A stretch of DNA of 64,000 nucleotides from Epiperipatus broadwayi (Eukaryota; Onychophora; Udeonychophora; Euonychophora; Peripatidae), in contig JAQFVV010000156.1 of the NCBI GenBank assembly GCA_028023455.1, positions 2,749,236-2,813,235 on the forward strand, read 5' to 3'. The notes below the pieces were generated by a model. That model was not told the DNA's origin, made no database searches, and saw nothing but the letters and a program-made list of their open reading frames with translations. Below are positions 1-14,000 of this stretch, one piece after another (the stretch's first letter is position 1; each line of letters opens with the position of its first letter). Position numbers and translations under genes: made by a program.

Positions 1-3000
1 AAATAATATTTGAAATGAACAAACGTAATTTTTTTTTTGTATTTTTTTTTTTTTTAAGTAAAGTATCAGATTTTTTTTTTTAGTAGTTTCAAAAAACCTT
101 TCAATTTGGAAATCAAAATTTAAAACAACCAGAAAGACGATAAATAATAACTATTTTCAGATGAAGAATTTTTATATAATTATAATTCATATTAAAGTGA
201 GCAGCAAATTTGTGAAATATGGCTATTCACAAATAATGCATTCATTTTCTATGGATCTCTTGTTAGATTTTTTTTAAATCTTAATTTATGTAATACAATT
301 TATTACAAATTTTTCTCTTAGACTTAGTCTCAAAGTTATGACTTTTACTATAAAATAATTGGACTAATTTTTCAAAATGATTGAAAATATAAGATAATGA
401 TGTTCTATTTGTTATGCTAGAATCTAAAGGTCATCAATTCCCCTCCCATACTAGTACTGTCACTGGTCAGGCCAACACTATCTGAAGAAAAAAGGAGAAT
501 AATATTGCTCAAAATGTTTTATATACTAAACTGTATCTTTTTACTTTTGATGGAATATATTCAAAAAGTTTTATAAAGTTTGAATTTTTCTAAAAACATT
601 TATCAATTAAAATTAGATGATAATTACATCTAACTTTTCAAGATATCTTTGCGTAGAATACATTACTTTACATTTTTCAGATTTAAAACTGGGCTAAAAT
701 TTTTTTATCTAATTTATTTTTTTATTAACCAGATAAGATATTTAAATCCTAGCAATATTAGTCATAGTATTTTCTTCCCACTTAATAAAGTTTGATAAAT
801 ATTTATTAACATTAAACATTAATTATATTTATAAAATGCAAAACAGTATGTGTAAACAATATTAAAAAATTTTATATTTACATGTATCATTTTATCATTA
901 TATGTATCATTTTAGTATATAAAATACATTAGCATTGCCCAAATACTTCAATAACCCAATAGTATATCAACAAACTATTATCAAGATAACATTTCTATTT
1001 ATTGCCTAATTGTAATGTTGCCTTGACAATAGTTTGCTAATGTAAGGCTGCCTAATATAATTTACATTTAATAACCAATTAGTTGTTTATATTTATGATT
1101 TATATACATAAGATAAAATATACATATGATATTTAAACTGGAGCAAGAGGGAACTGATATTAAAATTGACGGGAAATAAGAAATTAATGATATTTCAGTT
1201 TAATTGCTGAAGGATCCTGTTTAAAATTTTTTTTAATTAATTGAATTTATAATCTGATTTATGAATCAGATAACAAGCAATTAGTTTTTTTTTGGGAGGG
1301 GGGGGGCAGCTAATAAATACGATTGTGTTGGAGATTAAGGAATTTCTCATTAAATTGGATTGTCCTTGATGGTTCTAATAATCTGGGTTTGGAGAAAGAG
1401 TAGTTAAAAAGCAATATAGCTAAAATTGTTACAACTATTAAATAGAAATGTTTTTAAAATGAAAATAAGTGAATGTTTATTTGTTAATCTTGAAGAGGCA
1501 TTTTCTTAATGGATATATTGTGAATAGGTATAAATTAAAGATAGAAGTTTAGAGAATTTGTATTTGTGAAAGTAGATATTTATCTACTTATGGAGCTAGA
1601 GAATTAGTCTTGCTATTTATTTTCAACTTTGCTTAATATTTATTTAAACCAGGTACTAAATTAAATTGCTTGCCAAAACAGAATTTACATTGAGAAAGAA
1701 TCTCTTACTGTCAGATTTGATTATGTAAATGTGATGATTTTTAGGATTCGTATTTATAAGAAATTTGAAATGAAAACGAGTCACTGAACAGAAGTCACAA
1801 AGCAGGTAAGTGCTTTTAAATACTTAGGAAGCTAAGTAATTAAAGAAAAACAAGTAATTAGAAAAATAACTGTTATTAATTCATGAGCTATTAATGAGCA
1901 GAAGTGCAAATGATTAGGTTGAAATTGTACTATTTTGTTCTTATCTTGAGATGATCTAATTTATTAGAAAATGTTCAGTGTTTGGGAAGAGTGATTGTGA
2001 AAGAAGAGGGTAATGATCAGCCAGATGGGAGATATTCTGTCTCATTGTAATAGTTGTTTTGAACAGCCAGAAAATCAAACAATTTATATATCATTATGGA
2101 GAAATGCTATTTGTATAATCATCAGGAGTCATTGCAATTTGGAAATATTTAAAAATAATAATCTAATAATTATTTTGAAGATTAGTGAAATTTAATTCAA
2201 CAAAACATAAAATGTTTCTAGATAATTGGAAAGAGGAAAAACTAGAAGACTTCTGTATTGAAACTTGGAAGAAAATCCTTTTCAAATAAATATAGTTACG
2301 AATATTAAAGTAATTGATTATGTTTTTAGAAATGAGAGAGAACTGAAATATGAAACAAGAAGATGAAGAAAAAATGATAGATGATTTTTCACTATATTAG
2401 TATTATTAATATACCACTATAAAAATTACATGACCATCATTTTTTATGTTTACACAATCTGTTATCACAGTAGCAACTTTTCTCCTAATAATACAATTAT
2501 CTAGTGTAAGCCATAGTAATCAATGAATGTTAGAAAGTTAATGCATCAAAATCACTATCTGGTAGAGATTTTGGTGCACTAACCTAGCATTCATTGGTTA
2601 TTATGGTTTGCACTAGGTGGCAATATTGTATGTGCAATTCTTAAGAGTATATGCTATTAGTATTGTCTTTAATTTAATATTATGATTTAAATAATAAAAT
2701 AATATTCTAATATTGGAAAAATAGAGCATTATAGGGGTATTTTAAGAAGATTGTCTCTGCTATTATGTAAGACCATTGAATCTTTGATGATTTTTAACAT
2801 TTTATTACAAAATTTTACAAAAAATTTTTAACATAATCTCCATGTGCTTCAATATACATGATTCCCATTTTAAAAAAAATTGTATTAGGAGATGATGTCT
2901 ATGTGGTTCATTTTTCTTTATCAAAAGGAAACCAATGGGGGTTTTTTTTTTTTTTAATTATTTTTAATTATTAAAAGAGATAAAAGTCAAAATGATAAAC

Positions 3001-4882
3001 ATTCAATCCATATTTCTGGTTAGAACCCAGTTGGTTTGAGCAGTGAAATCAGTTTTAGGAAAACTACTATCTCTAAATAGTTTATAATAGCATCTCTAGG
3101 TTTTGAGTTTTGAACTTTTATCTGATAATTATTTATAGATACTTCATTCCATATCCAGAAGTCTATTGTCCCTCTTGCTTGCCTAAAGAAGTGGATCCAG
3201 GATTTATCCCAAGTAGTGATTTTTTCCAAGCAAGAACTTTTCTCTTTTACTGTAGGAATTTTTAAATTCATGGTGGATGTTTAAAGAATTTTTTTTTCCC
3301 CCCTATCAATTTCCCAAAATTAATGTGCTAGTTATATTGTTTTATGCATATTTTTCTTAGAAGAATTATGAAATAATTGTACTTTATTATTAGTCATTTA
3401 TCCATTTTTTACAATCATTTATGGTCATTGGATATATAAATTACTTATTGCTTTTGATTATATGTTTACTTCCTTTAGGGACTTTAATAATTAATCGTGA
3501 TAATTTGCCATTGTATGACAAACAATGAAAGATGAAGTGACTAAAAAATTGTCTAAAGTAACATCAAATTTTCGAAATATAAGATCATAATAAATTTTAA
3601 GTATATAATTTCTTACTATAATAATTATAGATAATGGTAACTGTCATGCATAGTAAAAAAAAAAAACATTTACAGTTTATAGAAATTACATGAAACATAA
3701 ATATGTTGCTATATTGTTGGAGTTGACTAACATTTTTTTTAATGATATATGAAAAATGGGATGTGAATATTATTCTCTGTAATAAACTAACTTCTTTATC
3801 GTTTTGTTTGGGTTGAATGATAATTAACTGCGTGAAAAAGAATGAAAAATATATGTATATTCCCATTAGCAGCAGAAAAATTTTACTTCTTTATAAATTA
3901 TAAAATTGTTGAATACAGAACATATTTTATGTACATTTTATAAAAATATTTTTTTATATATTACACTTTGCAAATATGATCATTCAAAGAAATGAAAAAA
4001 AAATTATAAAATAGACTATTTATGTAAGTAGGAACCCACCTTTATAGCATTTTATCACTTTTTGCTATAAAGTTATAAAATTCTTCATATAGCTCTATTG
4101 TTTTTTATGTTCACATCTTTACTAGAAGTCCATGCTTCATAACTAATGAGTTAATTGACATAATTTATATAACAGGTGATCAGTTTTATTAATAATAAAT
4201 AACATTATAATATGAAAGCCAAGTAGAATATTATTATGTAGCATGACACTACTATTTTAAGTATCTGTTCTTGGATACAATTTTTATATCATTTTGGCAA
4301 TTTTATTACAAAACTGATTTATTTTTAAACTTCTTAGGAAATTCTAAATGATAAATTATTTGATTTTTTTTTCCCATTTGTTTATTTACTTTAAAATAGC
4401 ATTATTACATTACCTAGACTTAATGAAATTTATGAAACTTAATCAAAATCCATCGTATAGTTTAAAGTGAAATTACATTACAAAATAAATCATATTTTGA
4501 CTACCATAAAAGCCTTTTATCTAACAGTAATTCTTTTTTTTTATTTTTTCAATTTTATAATATTTATGAATTTGTATATGTGAAATCATTTATTGTTATA
4601 ATTTGTAAATAATTATGACAATTCTATCACTGAAATGCATTAAATTAAAGGCAATGCTAATACCATATACTTGGAGAAAACTTTGAAAATCTTAAATATG
4701 AACTTATTGATTGATTTTCAGTACTGAAAGTGCATTTAGGTTGTATTTGATATTTTCAATGTTTTTCTCTAAATATTGTTTTTAATTTATTGTTATAGTT
4801 TGTATATATATATGATTCAATATTTTCTATTCCTTATTTTGTTTCTTTAATACCTGTATATGCATATATCATATATTTTAAG
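1..4882 (+). other. VPS33A intron, 3' part (5' end outside window)
   Basis: AT-rich non-coding sequence with no convincing exon of the upstream half of VPS33A. It ends at an acceptor TTTTAAG before 4883. Apart from the hairpin at 2425-2640 and homopolymer or TA runs, I recognise nothing. Short frames here, such as 2013-2195, have no family signature. Confidence 0.75.
2425..2640. repeat. Small fold-back repeat (hairpin family A)
   Basis: An imperfect inverted repeat. The left arm contains AGTGTAAGCCATAGTAATCA and the right arm holds its imperfect complement ending TGGTTTGCACTAGG, around a short loop near TCTGGTAGAG. The same arm sequence recurs in the larger fold-back at 6695-7935 (AATCAATGAATGCCAGAAGG against AATCAATGAATGTTAGAAAG here), so the two belong to one non-autonomous, MITE-like family. 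No coding capacity. Confidence 0.6.
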
Positions 4883-5058
4883 CAACGGTCAAACTACCTC
4901 CTGAAAAATTTATTAAACCAAATCAAGAAATTCCGCAAGAACAAAAATTTATTTTAAATTCTTCAGATGAATTATATGGAGAATTGAGGGATAAAAATTT
5001 TAATGCAGTTGGAATTATTTTAAGTAGCAAAGCCAAATCGCTTAATGCTCAGTTTCAG
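4883..5058 (+). CDS. VPS33A: VPS33A exon (first in window)
   Basis: Begins with two bases completing a codon from the previous exon, then 58 codons reading TVKLPPEKF... and ending ...SLNAQFQ, phase 0. The acceptor is TTTTAAG and the donor GTAATG. The block [15 protein letters not shown] is strongly conserved in VPS33A. The stretch between PPEKF and ILNSS is a variable linker rich in Q, E and P. This is the part of the Sec1/Munc18 fold leading into domain 3a (family knowledge, not modelled). Confidence 0.93.
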
Positions 5059-8000
5059 GTAATGATCTATTTTAAATATATGTTTTTGAGAAATGTAGAT
5101 ATTAAAAAAAAGTAGTAATATAATAATTACTGTTTGTCTATAGGTTTTCTATTTTTAATTTGTCAGTATTTTATTTGCATAAATAATTGGCCATTCCAGA
5201 TGAAAAAATTTTAATAATGTAATGATTTATATTTACAAAAAATATTTTAATAAATAAGTTTCTTGAGTCTGGTAAGAGATAGCATTAATGTCAATGATTA
5301 ATTTTATATGAAAATATTTTCCATTTTAATGGAATGCAAGTAGTTATTTAGTATGTGTAGGTATATGCTTTATCAAAAATGGAAATTTACCAGAAAGTTG
5401 TGGAAGTATGAGAATAATAGGTTGTTTGTGCAAATAATGGAAAAAGGTGCTGGATGTTAATGATGAAATATTTCTGACAAATCTAAGCATTGTATCACCA
5501 TAATTTCCTTGTAGATAATTTTGAAAAGTTTTGCGCCATTAGAATAAGTGTCTAAAATGGTTTAATATGAAACAGTGATAAAGTGCATAAATGATTTAAT
5601 ATTATATAATATACATTTGGCAATGCAATAAGAAAGATTAGTTACTATACTTCTTGAAGAGAATAAGTGTCTTTAAAATTGAAGCAGATTAGGCAAATAC
5701 TTCAAGATTTTAAATACTAAAGAAATTAATTTTTATTTATTTATTCTCAATGAAATTGTATTTGAATTTCAGGTCCAAGCAACTTATTTATAATGACTTT
5801 TATATGTGTATATATATATATATTTAGAGAATATGAATATCTAAGCATTGAAGATGAATTTTTATTCTTAGGAAATTGGAATCAAAGCAAAGCCTTTGCA
5901 AAGTTTAACAAATTGTGTCCAAATAATGAGTTGTTAAAATGAAGATTTTTAGTGAATTTTTTGCAGTTTAATGAAACCTAATCTGTAAATGATAAAATCA
6001 TATAGTAGATTTTCAAATTCAACTGATGGAGATAAGGCAACTACTATGTCATGAAGAGATGCAAGAAATTTTACGAAATTTGTACAAATAAAGACAAAAA
6101 TGGTGTTGATATTCAGTAAACATTTTTGACAAAATTTCATCAGAACAAGTTCTATAAATGAAACCTTTTTTATATATGATGTTGAACATATAAATATGGC
6201 ACACTGTGTGTTTATTGGTATGTTTTATACCTGAAACATATGTATATAAATTCTAGATCAAATGGCTTTTAAAATAGTTCAGGACAAAAGTCTTTTAACA
6301 GTCCTCCAAACAGGAGTAATTATTGGACTTGCCAGCTGTAGAAGATTTTGAAAAGTTGACTCATTGATAAAAATAAATATCTTTAAAATTGAAACTGATT
6401 AGATAAATATTTCAAGATTATGAATACCAATAAATATCTTTTTTTTTTAATAATAAAATTTTATTTAACTTCCAGATTAAATGAACTTATTTATAATGAT
6501 TCTTGCATGTGTAAATATTTTTACAGGAAGGTGAAAGTTTTAGCATTTTTTAATTTTTGTTTTACAGTTGAATTGTAAATGGTTGGCTGTGTTGCTTATT
6601 AAGCTAGGTACTTGACAGAAAAATCCCAAGCCTGTTTGGAATCTTAAAATATTCTTCATTTTGCCAAGCCCAGATTTAAGTCTCAAGAAGTTTATATATA
6701 TATAATATTCAAATATAAGTATATTGTCTATATTAAATTTAATGTACTAAACATCACATGATCACCATTTCTTATGCTTGCTTATAATTGTTAAAACAGG
6801 CAAAACTTCATACAGTCAGCCAGAGTAATCAATGAATGCCAGAAGGCTTGTGCATAAAATTCCTATCTAGTGCCTACTCATCCGTTATCCCCAGACTAGT
6901 TTCTATCTTATGGATTTCGTCAGTTAGGAGTTTTGGATCTGAGAGCTCTGCACCTAGATCTTAGAATCTAATGCAACCCTCTAGCAGACACCTTTTATCT
7001 CTACTTAACTATAAAACTATGAGTTTAAAATTGAAAACACAATATTTTCAATCCAAGCTCAGTAGCTTATATAGTCATATAGGTCTGAACTCAATTCAGT
7101 ATTCATACATTTTGGTGTCTTTGGTTCTTTAATAACCATAGCCATAGGGATTTTATGCACAAGCCTTCTGGCATCCATTGATTATTCTGGTTTGTACTGA
7201 GTGGCAGTACTATATGGAGAGTTTTGCCTGTTTTAATAACAGTTATGAAATTGTGGTTTAATACCAATTCTGCTTAATAGGATAGTGGGTACTGAAAGAG
7301 TTCAGATCTATATGACTATATAAGCTACTGAGCTTGGATTGAAAATATTATTGTGTTTTCAATTTTAAGCTTATAGTTTTGTAGTTAAGTAGAGATAAAA
7401 GGTGGCTACTAGGGGGTTGCTATAGATCCTTAGATCTAGGTGCAGTGCTCTCAGATCCAAAGCTTCTCACTGACAAAAACCACAAGCTAGAAACTAGTCT
7501 GGGGATATTGGATGAGTAGGCATGAGATAGGGATTTTATGCACAAGCCTTCTGGCATCCATTGATTATTCTGGCTTGCACTGAATGGCACTACTGTTTGG
7601 AGAGTTTTGCCTGTTTTAAATTTAATGCAATTCTAAGGGACTTGAACTCAAACTTTCAAACTCCCTATAGCCATGCACTCCATCCTATACAACTGATACA
7701 CATGATCACATACGTGTGAAAAGATAAGTGATCTCCAATATATGTATTTCGTGCTAATTCAGTACAAAATAATTATATTAGAGATCATTTATTTTTTCAC
7801 ATATATGTGGTCATGTGTTTCAGTTGTAAGGGATGGAGTGCATGGTTGTATGGAGTTTGAAAGTCTGAGTTCAAGTCATTTGTAATTACATTAAATTTAG
7901 TATAGACAATATACCTATATTTGAATATTACATAATCTGTATTCTGCCCATCTCTCATCTGTGTAATTAAATGGACAATTAAGGTTCTATATGTGAGAGG

Positions 8001-11000
8001 TCAGTGTCTTAAAGTCAACATGGATTTGACGATAATATTGGCATTAACAAGGCCTTTCAGCAATCCATCCTTAGGTATTCAATGATATGGATGGCTGAAG
8101 AGTTGGTGAGTGGAGAAGATTGAAATTTGTCCATTAGAGTTTGAAGATTTGTTATCTTAATATAAACTGAGCACTGATTGTATATATGTGTGGGAGATGG
8201 TATTTGGACCAACTGATTAGTGCTGGTTCAGCACGAAATACATATATTGGAGATAATTAATTTTTTTCCACATGTATGTGGCTATGTGTATCAGTTAGAT
8301 ATGATGGAGTGCATGGCTGTAGGGGACTTGAAAATCTGAGTTCAAGGCTCTTATAATGTATATATTTAATAATAATAATAATAATTGAACAGTTTATTGT
8401 TCAAGACCATTGGAAGTGACATAGCTGACCCACGATTGAAAGGATCTTGAGTTCTAGAGTTTGTTATATTCTATTAATTTCAGCACTCAAATTTTTTATG
8501 ATCTTCTAAGCTATAAATTTTTAGTTTATTTTATATAATCTTTACAAAAAGAATTGTACTTTTATTTAACTGGTAATAAAAACTCCATCAACAGACGTGG
8601 CACCTGCTTTGTTATCTCCAAACACTGGGCTACATAAAGAATATGATGTATCTTGCATATTGTCATTAACACTCTTTTCTGCACTATTTATTATAGCTTC
8701 TCTCTCCAGTGCTTCACACGCTCCTAATTTTATTTTATTATTAACTGTATGCTGTAAATTTAAATTTCACATATTGTGCCCTATTTCTTATAAATAGCAA
8801 TAAAAAGTTTATTTAAAATATAAAATACTGTATACTCTATAATATTATTAAAATAATACTTTCAGGATGCAATAGAATTTGATTTTGGTTTTTAAAAAAT
8901 TACTTTTAATTAAGAGAAGTTTTTTTTATTGCATGGTAGCTCCTACTTTATTTAACATACTTGTAGTGATATAAAGATATAATTTCTGAAAATTAATATA
9001 TTATCTGTTTATATTAATTCGTTCATTTTGTAAAACTTCATCTTTGACTTCTCTTTTTTTTTTTATATAGAATTGATGAATAATGACGCTAATTTTTTTT
9101 TCCAACATATGTTACATAATTATTATATTTTCTGATGTAAGCCACCTTCATCATGTTTTGTCAGCTATTCTTTTATTTTTAGGATTCTTATTCCTCTCCA
9201 CCTATTTCCTTCCAAACTATTTTCTGCTTCTTGAACTTCTTGCATTTTATTCTTATACTAAAATGAATATTAAGATGGTTGATCAATCTCAGTAAATTCT
9301 TTCAATATATATATATTGTACCGAAGTACATTGATATTTAATTAATTTTATGAATCCCATGTTTTAAAATATAAAAATTTAAAATTGAGAGAATAAAATG
9401 TAAAAACTAAAGAGCAGGGGGAAGGGGGAATTTGTTATTAAATAAAAATAAACTGTAAACGCTTTTTAAAATAATAAGAAAAACTGTAAACGTTTTTTAA
9501 AATAATATTTTTTTTGTTTAAAAGAGGGAAAAAAGTCTTGTAATAAAAAAATGATTTTAATATTCTTTAAATGAATTTATGATAAAATAAATTAAGAGAT
9601 TTCATTTTATCTTATTATAAAATAATTAAATATATGTGCGTGTGTGTATGTGATTTTTAATAAAAATAGAAGCAAAAGCTGATTTATTTCACGAGACCAA
9701 AGACGCTGCTGCTAATAAAGTTTTCCATTGTTTAAAACAGTATAAATAGCTCCACATTTTATTATTCTGGGGCTTGTGTGTGCGGTGTTTATTTCTTGAA
9801 GTAATATCTCCAAAAAAATGTTGCATTGTTAAAACCAACGTGGTGTGCAGTCGACCGAAGCCGCTCTATGCATTTAAGATCTGCAATTAGTTTGGAAAGT
9901 GATCATGTTTAAATAGACTAAATGAACAGCGGAGTGTGTGTATGCCAAACAAGCCATGAAAGTCATATTATGTCACTGGATCTACAGAGGAGTCGTTTAC
10001 CATTCATCAATGAGTTAAAAATAATTCCATTATGCTGTTTCCATCGTATTAAAAAAATCCTAGATAATTATTTGACTTTGATATCTTAATATTCCTGATT
10101 TCTTCTTAAAATAAAAGATAGACTTTATTAAAAGAACTTTGAACTTTATGAATTAATCTTAAAAATAAAACTTTAAATTTCAAAAGATAATATTTGCAAT
10201 AATAAAAATAAGTAAAATCAGCTTTTATTATTAAATAATATTTTGAAACAAGTGCATACACGTATGTGTGATTTGATTTTTTTTTTGTTAAAAAAAGACA
10301 AAAAAAGAGAAATAAAATATAATGTAACGTGTATACTTTATTTGCTAAAGTAATGTATTAAAATGCTTCATTTTAATTTTTAAAAAAGAAGTGTGTGTGT
10401 TTCATTATAAGATAAAACGATTAATTTATTTTAAATGACAAAATACTTAAATTATTTTTCTTAAAATATTTATGTTTATTTTGATACGTGCGAGTAAGTA
10501 TAAATATTTATTTTTCTTAATAAAAGTAGGAGGAACAAAATCTAATTATTGATAATAGTATTTCATAAAATATTCGCTAAGTTAAAGATCTAAATGTTTC
10601 CGCAGTCAGTATAATATTAGTATTATGGTTTTAAAGGATTGAAGTATTATTGTGAATGGTTCGGGAAATTATTTTAGTTTTTTTATAAAAATAGTAGTAG
10701 CTTCAAGGGGGCATTTAAGATACCTTTTGTTTGTCTATTAGTGGGTGGTTGGAAATCGATTGAGATAGCGGGGATTTCAGGGTACCAAATTATGCTGATC
10801 AGATAGATATGCTAATTCTAATGTAATTAGCTGGCACCTAAGGGATTTTCTTTCTTCTTTTAAAAATAAAATAAAGTGTTTATTTGGTCGGTGTATATTT
10901 GGTAGTCGAACATTGGGTGTTATTGGTAATTCATTACTGATGATAGTTGACACTTTACCTGAAAACCAACCACTTTCTGGGAGGGAAATTTAGGAGGACA

Positions 11001-14000
11001 AAGTATAATAAAATATTAATTGATATTTTTTGTAGATAGTTGTTGTTTTCTGTATTTAATTGGTAATTTTAGGTGAAGTTGAGAGGCGGTTCGTTCAATA
11101 TATATATTCCCAGTGCAATATTCTTCATTTTAAAATTTTGTTCTAATGAACATTTTTTCATCACTAATTAGCCTCTGTTTTGACCAAAATTTCTTATTAA
11201 AGTTCCTTATTGTATGTACTCCTTTGGATTTGTGTTCTCCAACATATTTTTTTTATTTATATTTCTTCATTGCTTATTATCCTATAGTTGCTATTTTTCA
11301 GTTTCTGAGGTGACCTGTTTGTCAATATTATTTTGTTTGTAGTTTCACTGTTCACTGAGGTTTTCAATCTTTCCTGTCTTTTTTCACAACAAAATCTTTG
11401 TTTATATTTTAGATTTTTTCCCCTTAAACTTTGAATGAATTTTTTTTTACTATTTATTCTATCAGTTTATTTAAATCTTTTTGTTTCTTAAAATGATCTG
11501 TGTAATATCTTAAGCTTCAGCTTGATATTTTCAAATTACTATTATTCACTTTTATATCTGCTCTCTAGAAAGTTTGGCATTGTTGTAGTGATATTGACTA
11601 ATTTCTTTGTGTGTTGGTGATATATCTATCATATTCTTTGTTGTTGTTGTTTTTTTGTCATTTAATTTTACATCTATTTTTTGATGAAATAGTCTGCTAC
11701 AAATAATTGTCATATTGTGAAATAAACTAAAAATTATTTATCTCCCCCCTCCTCTACCATTTGTATTTGCTCACAACCCTTTCCAATAGCACATCATCAA
11801 GTTTTAGTTTTAAATTCTTATAAAACTGCTCAATCTCATTACCAGTATATAAATTATTTTCTTTTCTAATAATTGCTTTTTCATCTTACAGAATGTTTAT
11901 GATTTGTATTATTTTCTGATTTAATGTAATGGCATCGCAATCAAAAAGGTTGAGACTTTAGAACTTGACTAATATATCTCAGTTGCATTTATATCTCTGT
12001 AGTTATTGTTACATTTTCATTTACCATTGTCAAACTCCCTCCACTCACAACTTTGACGCCATCCATTTCAGATAAATACACTAATGATTATTACTAATCA
12101 TTTTCGAAACTATCTCTATTTATTTTCACAATAGATATCTATAAAGTTTTAACTTCTTAGGATTTCTTACATAAGTTAAATGATTTAGTAGGCAAATTTT
12201 CTTTTAATTCGCAGACCATATATTTTTTTGAGGAGTTTATCATACTTCTAATATCTGTAATAATAATAATTATCTATCTCTTTGATAGTTTTATATTCTT
12301 GCTTTGAATTATTTTCTGATCAGATGAAATTATAATCATTTAGTTCTTGAGAACTTGTCAAGTATCTTTTTTATGTTTGGTACTCATTTTACTAGCACAA
12401 TATTTTCTTTAAGATTCAATTGCCTTTCGTAACTGTTTCTTTGGAGAACAGATGTAATTTCTACTGCCCATTTTTCTTCCAGTTTCAAATTCATTGATCA
12501 TCTTTAACTACAACCCTTCTTTTTTGCATTGGGAGTTGTGTGTAATCACAGAAAATATTCTATTGAGATTTAGACTCTAACCAATATTTTTTTATAATTT
12601 TAATTATTTTCGAGTAATCTATTAATGTGTCGCATGCAGTTAAATATAATATGTTAATTTTTGTGTTCAATGTGTATTTTTTAATTTTAATACTGTTAAG
12701 GAGTAAAGACCAATTTTTAAAACTATTTTATGTTAATTATGTCTTTCTTTACGTTGGACTCTACTGAAGTGAATAAAACTAACTTTAAGCTCTTATGAAT
12801 ATGGTAAGAAATATAGTTCGTTTGTGTTACCAGAAAATTCCACTTTTCTTATTATGCACTTCTCACAATGCTATACATAATTTGTAGTCATTTTGATGAT
12901 TTGTCAATCTTCTTCGGTTATTTGAAATCTTTTTCATTTATCTTCTTTCAAACAAATTGGTAGATAAAAAATTCAGATATTTTTTTAAACATCTCAAGAA
13001 GATTGCTAGACAGGTGTAACTGTCATAAATTCAACAAAGCATTGTGGAAAATCCATTTGAGAATTATGGATGTTTTTTTTTTTTTGCCTAAGATTTAATA
13101 GAAGAAATGCATTAAGAACAGAAGAGGTTTTGGACATCTTGTAAAGATTATGTATGGGCTTTAAAAAAAAAAAAAACAATATACACACCCATATAAAAGC
13201 TCATCAAATAATATATATTAATTTTTGCTTAAGATTTAATAAAAGAAATGCATTAAGAACAGAAGAGGTTTTGGATATCTTGTAAAGATTATGTATGGGC
13301 TTTAAAAAAAAACAAAAAAACAATATACACACCCATATAAAAGCTCATCAAATAATATATATTAAATGAAAAGATATTTATTTCAGATGCATTGATTTAT
13401 ATTATATGGGGAAACAATCGAAAATGAAAAAACAGGGTGAGAGAACAAATGGATGTTATTGGCATCATTAAAAGAATTAAGACATTGAAGTGGTGTTGGG
13501 CTGGACATATTGTTAGAAGAGATGAAAATAGATGAACATTTGAAATCTTAAACTGGATTCCAAGAGATTGTAAAAGGCCTAGAAAAAGAGCATGTATGAG
13601 ATGAATGAGTGAAATAAAGAAGTGTGCTGGAGTTGGAGAAGAGAGACTAGAGATAGGAGACACTGATTAAACTTGAAGAGATCGTCATCCTGCTGTGGAC
13701 GATTTTTTGAAAATGATGATGATGATAAAGAATTGAAATGTATTTATTTTTTCGCGTATTTTTTATATATATTTATTTCATACAGATATATATATATTGT
13801 AACCTTATATTTTAGTATAAAATATAAAGAGTGATATAACTGATATAAAAATTTCTCTGTCTTCTTCTTGGTGATTTGATTGCCTTAGTTTGCGGTTTGA
13901 ACGGATTATTTACTTGCAATTAAAATAATTTATTGGTGAGAATAAGTAATATTTTGCCTTGCTTATTGCCTGTGTTATTTAATGTATTTAAAATTGTTTT

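Noticed and set aside
5640-6530. Possible duplicated exon
   Set aside because: The direct repeat is real but neither copy has an open frame or splice-supported coding sequence.
8597-9295. Short hydrophobic ORFs on the plus strand
   Set aside because: Phenylalanine/leucine-rich frames expected from T-rich intron; no splice-supported or family evidence.
9670-9990. Promoter or exon in a less AT-rich patch with TATAAATAG
   Set aside because: No start-site elements, frame or conserved protein could be tied to it; left as unexplained.
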